A DNA stretch of 64,000 nt, from contig JANWUS010000053.1 of assembly GCA_024958715.1 (NCBI GenBank), positions 124,001-188,000 on the forward strand, in the 5' to 3' direction. The notes below the pieces were generated by a model. The model had not been told where the DNA came from, did not search any database, and saw only the letters and a program-made list of their open reading frames with translations. This DNA comes from Cyanobium sp. FGCU52. Lineage in GTDB: Bacteria > Cyanobacteriota > Cyanobacteriia > PCC-6307 > Cyanobiaceae. Positions 61,627 to 64,000 of the stretch are shown here, piece after piece (positions within the stretch are counted from its first letter, which is position 1; every line of letters starts with the position of its first letter). Made by a program: the position numbers and the translations under genes.

Positions 61627-62989
61627 CAGCGGTGTTGCGATGTTGTCGTTGGCGGAGGTTCTCAATGTGCCATATCGCAGCTGTGCGTGAAATACCGTAA
61701 TTCTCCACAAGTTGATCCAGATCTGGATTGGCCTCAACCGAGGAAGCGGGTAGCAGGAACATTGCCGCATAGGCCTTGGCCTCTTGCGACCTTGTCCAGC
61801 GAGCTTGATCGCTATTGGCACCGCCGTAGGGCATGGCCAGTGCATGGCTGGCAAAGAGGCCTCCCAGCGCAGACGCCAAGGAGAATCGCCGTGGCGCCCA
61901 GTACTTGGACCTTGGGTGTGAGGTGAACAGACAAATTTCGGCCATGCCAGATTCTGTCACCATATAGGCGGAGCGTGCGATTGCAGGACCATCGATCTTC
62001 TGCAGACCAATCTGCAACGACTCCAGCACATCGCGAATCTCGATGGGATCGTCGCCAAGATTCAGAGCGCGTCTGACCCGTTCAGCTCTGCGATAACCAC
62101 GTTCATAGGCGGGAAGCATGGCTTCGCCTGGGGAAGCTTGGATCGAAGCCCAGATGGGATTGCTGATTCTTTCGGAGGCAAGCCGCTTCACGTGGTTAAT
62201 CAGGTGATTGAGTTCGTCGCTGGTTCCGACCAGCTCCGAGTCAATGAGAATGCCATCGATGATTTTTGTGTTCTGCCCCAACTCTTCCTCGATTCGCGGC
62301 CAGCACTCAACAACGGCATCACCAAACATCTTCCGTCTTCTCTCGGATGCATCGCGCTCCTTGGTAAGAACGGCATCAAAGCGTCCCTGTAGCCAATTTG
62401 CCCATGCGGCTGTTTCCTGATCTTGGCGGGCTTTCTCAAGGATGGCGGCAACGAATCTCTTGAGCTCGACGCCAAGATCAGCCTTGCTGATCCAGGCGAT
62501 GGCGCGATCTGGCTCGATGGAAAAGGTGCAGGATGCTCCCAGTGAGGATGCCGGTCCTACAGCGATACCAACCTGAGTGTCCTCTGGAATGAAGAGAAGA
62601 GTGGGCAAAGCAAGATCAGAGGCGGAGTGACCAAGGCAATGGCAGGCATACCATTCCCCATAGGCCGCAATGTCAATCTGTTCATTCTCACTTTTCAGAA
62701 CGGAGTCATAATCGGGGACGCGCGCATCATCAGAGCGTGCTTTAGAAAAGGGGGTATGCGTTTGCCAGAAAATTTCCATCCAGTGATCAACGAGCCAATC
62801 CGCCAGCCCAGACATCGGCCCGATCACATGATGGCGCTGTTCTGAATGCTTCAAGTTGCTTCTGCAGGATGTCAAGCAGCTGCCGTCGATCCAGATCTCC
62901 AGCGCAGCAAAGGTAGGTCTCTCAGGCCCGCACAAACCGTGCTCTTCGCCGGCTATCAACCATTCCCATTCAAACCTGATCGAAGACAT
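61616..62989 (-). CDS. ImmA/IrrE-like protein lacking the HExxH zinc motif
   Basis: 457 residues with an N-terminal region of unknown type (about 1-270) and a C-terminal half built like ImmA/IrrE metallo-endopeptidases: GYRRAERVRRALNLGDDPIEIRD, then WAPRRFSLASALGGLFASH, EAKAYAAMFLLPASSV and the helix LDQLVENYGISRTAAIWHIENL. At the position of the RFTLAHELGH zinc motif it reads RFSLASALGG, so the catalytic His-Glu-His set is gone. It is probably a non-catalytic relative kept for binding, or a decayed protease. No HExxH appears elsewhere in the chain. It is the next gene upstream of the DUF4062 pair in the defence operon. Confidence 0.6.
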   Translation of the reverse strand: MSSIRFEWEWLIAGEEHGLCGPERPTFAALEIWIDGSCLTSCRSNLKHSEQRHHVIGPMSGLADWLVDHWMEIFWQTHTPFSKARSDDARVPDYDSVLKSENEQIDIAAYGEWYACHCLGHSASDLALPTLLFIPEDTQVGIAVGPASSLGASCTFSIEPDRAIAWISKADLGVELKRFVAAILEKARQDQETAAWANWLQGRFDAVLTKERDASERRRKMFGDAVVECWPRIEEELGQNTKIIDGILIDSELVGTSDELNHLINHVKRLASERISNPIWASIQASPGEAMLPAYERGYRRAERVRRALNLGDDPIEIRDVLESLQIGLQKIDGPAIARSAYMVTESGMAEICLFTSHPRSKYWAPRRFSLASALGGLFASHALAMPYGGANSDQARWTRSQEAKAYAAMFLLPASSVEANPDLDQLVENYGISRTAAIWHIENLRQRQHRNTAGVL

Positions 62990-62994
62990 GGCGT

Positions 62995-63342
62995 TCAGGA
63001 TTGATTGTTGAAGTCGTCAAGGCTGCGATCAGCGCGGCGGCTTAACTCCTCCAGGAGATGGGTTGGCCTTTCTGGGTAGCAGTTGTATTTCAACTCTGTC
63101 TCATTGGTGGAAACGCCGATGAGATACACGCCATTGATCGCATTCCAGACTTTCTTTGGTCTCGCCAGGAAGTCTTGTTCTCCTCTGGGATCGGGGATGG
63201 CTTCGTCGAGCAGACGTTGCCTGAGCTGCTCATCACCAAGCCAGCCAGGGCATTGCGATTTGCGATCGGCACTGGAGCGCAGACTGCCCGGAGCTGAGCC
63301 TGTCAGCGGGCAGTGGTAGGGCTTGCAGTGAACGAGAGCCAT
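62995..63342 (-). CDS. small His/Cys-containing unknown protein
   Basis: 115 residues starting MALVHCKPYHCPLTG, where HC-x4-HC could bind a metal. The middle PWLGDEQLRQRLLDEAIPDP-like region (actual: CPGWLGDEQLRQRLLDEAI) and the end FLARPKKVWNAINGVYLIGVSTNETELKYNCYP are compact and helical. I do not recognise the family. It stops five bases before the ImmA-like start, so the two belong to one transcript. Toxin/antitoxin or effector roles are possible but unsupported. Confidence 0.5.
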   Translation of the reverse strand: MALVHCKPYHCPLTGSAPGSLRSSADRKSQCPGWLGDEQLRQRLLDEAIPDPRGEQDFLARPKKVWNAINGVYLIGVSTNETELKYNCYPERPTHLLEELSRRADRSLDDFNNQS

Positions 63343-63365
63343 GATGCTAATTCTAATGGCTTCTC

Positions 63366-63587
63366 TCAGATTGGCGGTAAGCAGACTGCTGCCAGCGGGT
63401 CGTTCCCCCGATGGGTGGTGGTCTGGGACTCTGTAGCCCAGACCAGCAGTCCGCCGACAGGGTGGCGTTTGTAGAGGGAATCGAACAGACCCCGCACCTG
63501 GTCTCGATTCCAGACGTAGCCCCGCTGGAACTCAGGCAGGGCCATGTGGCCGCTGTCGATGTGGTCGAGGATGTTGGAGATCTTCAT
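63366..63587 (-). pseudogene. remnant of a DUF262 (GmrSD-type) nuclease gene
   Basis: From ATG 63587 the frame reads MKISNILDHIDSGHMALPEFQRGYVWNRDQVRGLFDSLYKRHPVGGLLVW, the start of DUF262, the NTPase/nuclease of GmrSD-type modification-dependent restriction. After about 55 residues the match ends in ATESQTTTHRGNDPLAAVCLPPI and a stop; the several hundred residues of the usual protein are missing. The track ORF begins at 63647 with extra residues that look non-homologous. It is a truncated copy and unlikely to be an active restriction enzyme. Confidence 0.8.
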
Positions 63588-63589
63588 GG

Positions 63590-64000
63590 CTAACCTCGAA
63601 ATCCTGATGCAGCCAAGTAAGCCTCTGCTGCCTTCCCCAGCCGACAACGGTAGACAGTAAAAAACTGCCGCCTGCGCCCATTGCGCAAGCTCAGGAACCT
63701 TGGGCAGAGTGATTCAGCCTTGGCCTTTCTCATTTCTCCTGACACATTCTTTGCCGCTGCAATCCGTGCCAGACAGAGGCGAACGCAATTCAGATTCAGA
63801 TGCTCGATCGACCTGGCAATCAGTTCCTCTGTTGTGGAGTAAGCGTTCGGGCTGATCTCAACTGATGCACAGGCATCGGGATGGGGGATCAGGCGCCCAT
63901 CATGCAAAACGGCGACCAGTGGCGGAAACGCAGGCAAATCCAAAGGATTGACAATGAAACCCCTGCTGTCTTCACTGAGTGAACCGGTATTGACGCGATG
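63590..64000 (-). CDS. unknown protein, partial at right edge
   Basis: The track gives 117 residues from a TTG at 63943, but the frame stays open to the right edge (HRVNTGSLSEDSRGFIVNPLDLPAFPPL...), so the true start is outside the window. The visible part contains SIEHLNLNCVRLCLARIAAAKN and a basic LRNGRRRQFFTVYRCRLGKAAEAYL end. No family was recognised. It stops two bases before the DUF262 remnant start, which suggests it is part of the same operon, possibly with hsdM/hsdS further right. Confidence 0.5.
   Translation of the reverse strand, partial: HRVNTGSLSEDSRGFIVNPLDLPAFPPLVAVLHDGRLIPHPDACASVEISPNAYSTTEELIARSIEHLNLNCVRLCLARIAAAKNVSGEMRKAKAESLCPRFLSLRNGRRRQFFTVYRCRLGKAAEAYLAASGFRG

Noticed and set aside
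1-64000. tRNA, rRNA, CRISPR array, prophage or insertion sequence
   Set aside because: Spacers are mostly below 280 bases and none showed a cloverleaf, spaced direct repeats, transposase motifs or phage structural genes. The GH104 muramidase stands alone among cellular genes.

Overview
The window looks like the chromosome of an alpha-cyanobacterium of the Synechococcus/Cyanobium type. It carries psbA (photosystem II D1), ndhD, the phylloquinone genes menD and menB, cyanobacterial families (Ycf51-like, DUF760, DUF2605, DUF4336, a TIC236/TamB-like protein) and several HIP1 octamers (GCGATCGC, e.g. 6941-6948, 8052-8059, 15666-15673, 19687-19694, 46717-46724). Most of it is very GC-rich and tightly packed, with many ATGA/GTGA stop-start overlaps. 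No rRNA, tRNA or CRISPR array was seen. With the starts chosen here no gene-free gap exceeds 300 bases.

Layout. 1-8347 is one long minus-strand run: Ycf51-like protein, DUF4332 protein, small secreted protein, CocE-type hydrolase, DUF3887 protein, glgB, then a YnbA/YnbB-like phospholipid pair and a PlsC acyltransferase cut by the left edge. 8415-16717 (plus) holds a TamB/TIC236-like giant, a ROK kinase, proA, folB, a membrane protein and a lipase-like hydrolase. 16749-30123 is mostly minus: an M3 oligopeptidase, then thrS-glk-thrB-ndhD, and two unknown proteins with trpS and a GH104 muramidase. 30303-36883 (plus) has a DUF697 protein, psbA with a strong terminator, the manganese ABC transporter mntCAB and a DUF4336 protein. 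36270-38900 is a visibly AT-richer patch with two sugar-transferase genes. 38904-56018 returns to housekeeping: DUF760, lepB, menD-menB, an L,D-transpeptidase, glgA, murF, glmU, an MnmD-like methyltransferase, aroA, DUF2605, an Rrf2 regulator and ubiD.

The most unusual chromosomal gene is 54696-56018. It encodes a secreted protein with two Asp-Thr-Gly motifs about 210 residues apart and pepsin-like surroundings, ending in a PEP-CTERM tail. It is a candidate surface-anchored bilobal aspartic protease.

56065 to the right edge is an accessory, defence-type operon on the minus strand. It contains a YgjP-type metallopeptidase, a type I restriction HsdR split by one in-frame amber codon, a DUF4062/RecG-like ATPase with a 24-bp in-frame repeat, a small ORF, an ImmA/IrrE-like protein that has lost HExxH, a small His/Cys protein, a DUF262 (GmrSD-type) remnant and a partial unknown gene. 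HsdM and HsdS are not in the window and may lie beyond the right edge.

Connections. glgA and glgB (glycogen) share the window with two glucokinase-type genes. murF, glmU, an L,D-transpeptidase and a muramidase serve the cell wall. mntCAB sits directly behind psbA, whose product holds the manganese cluster.
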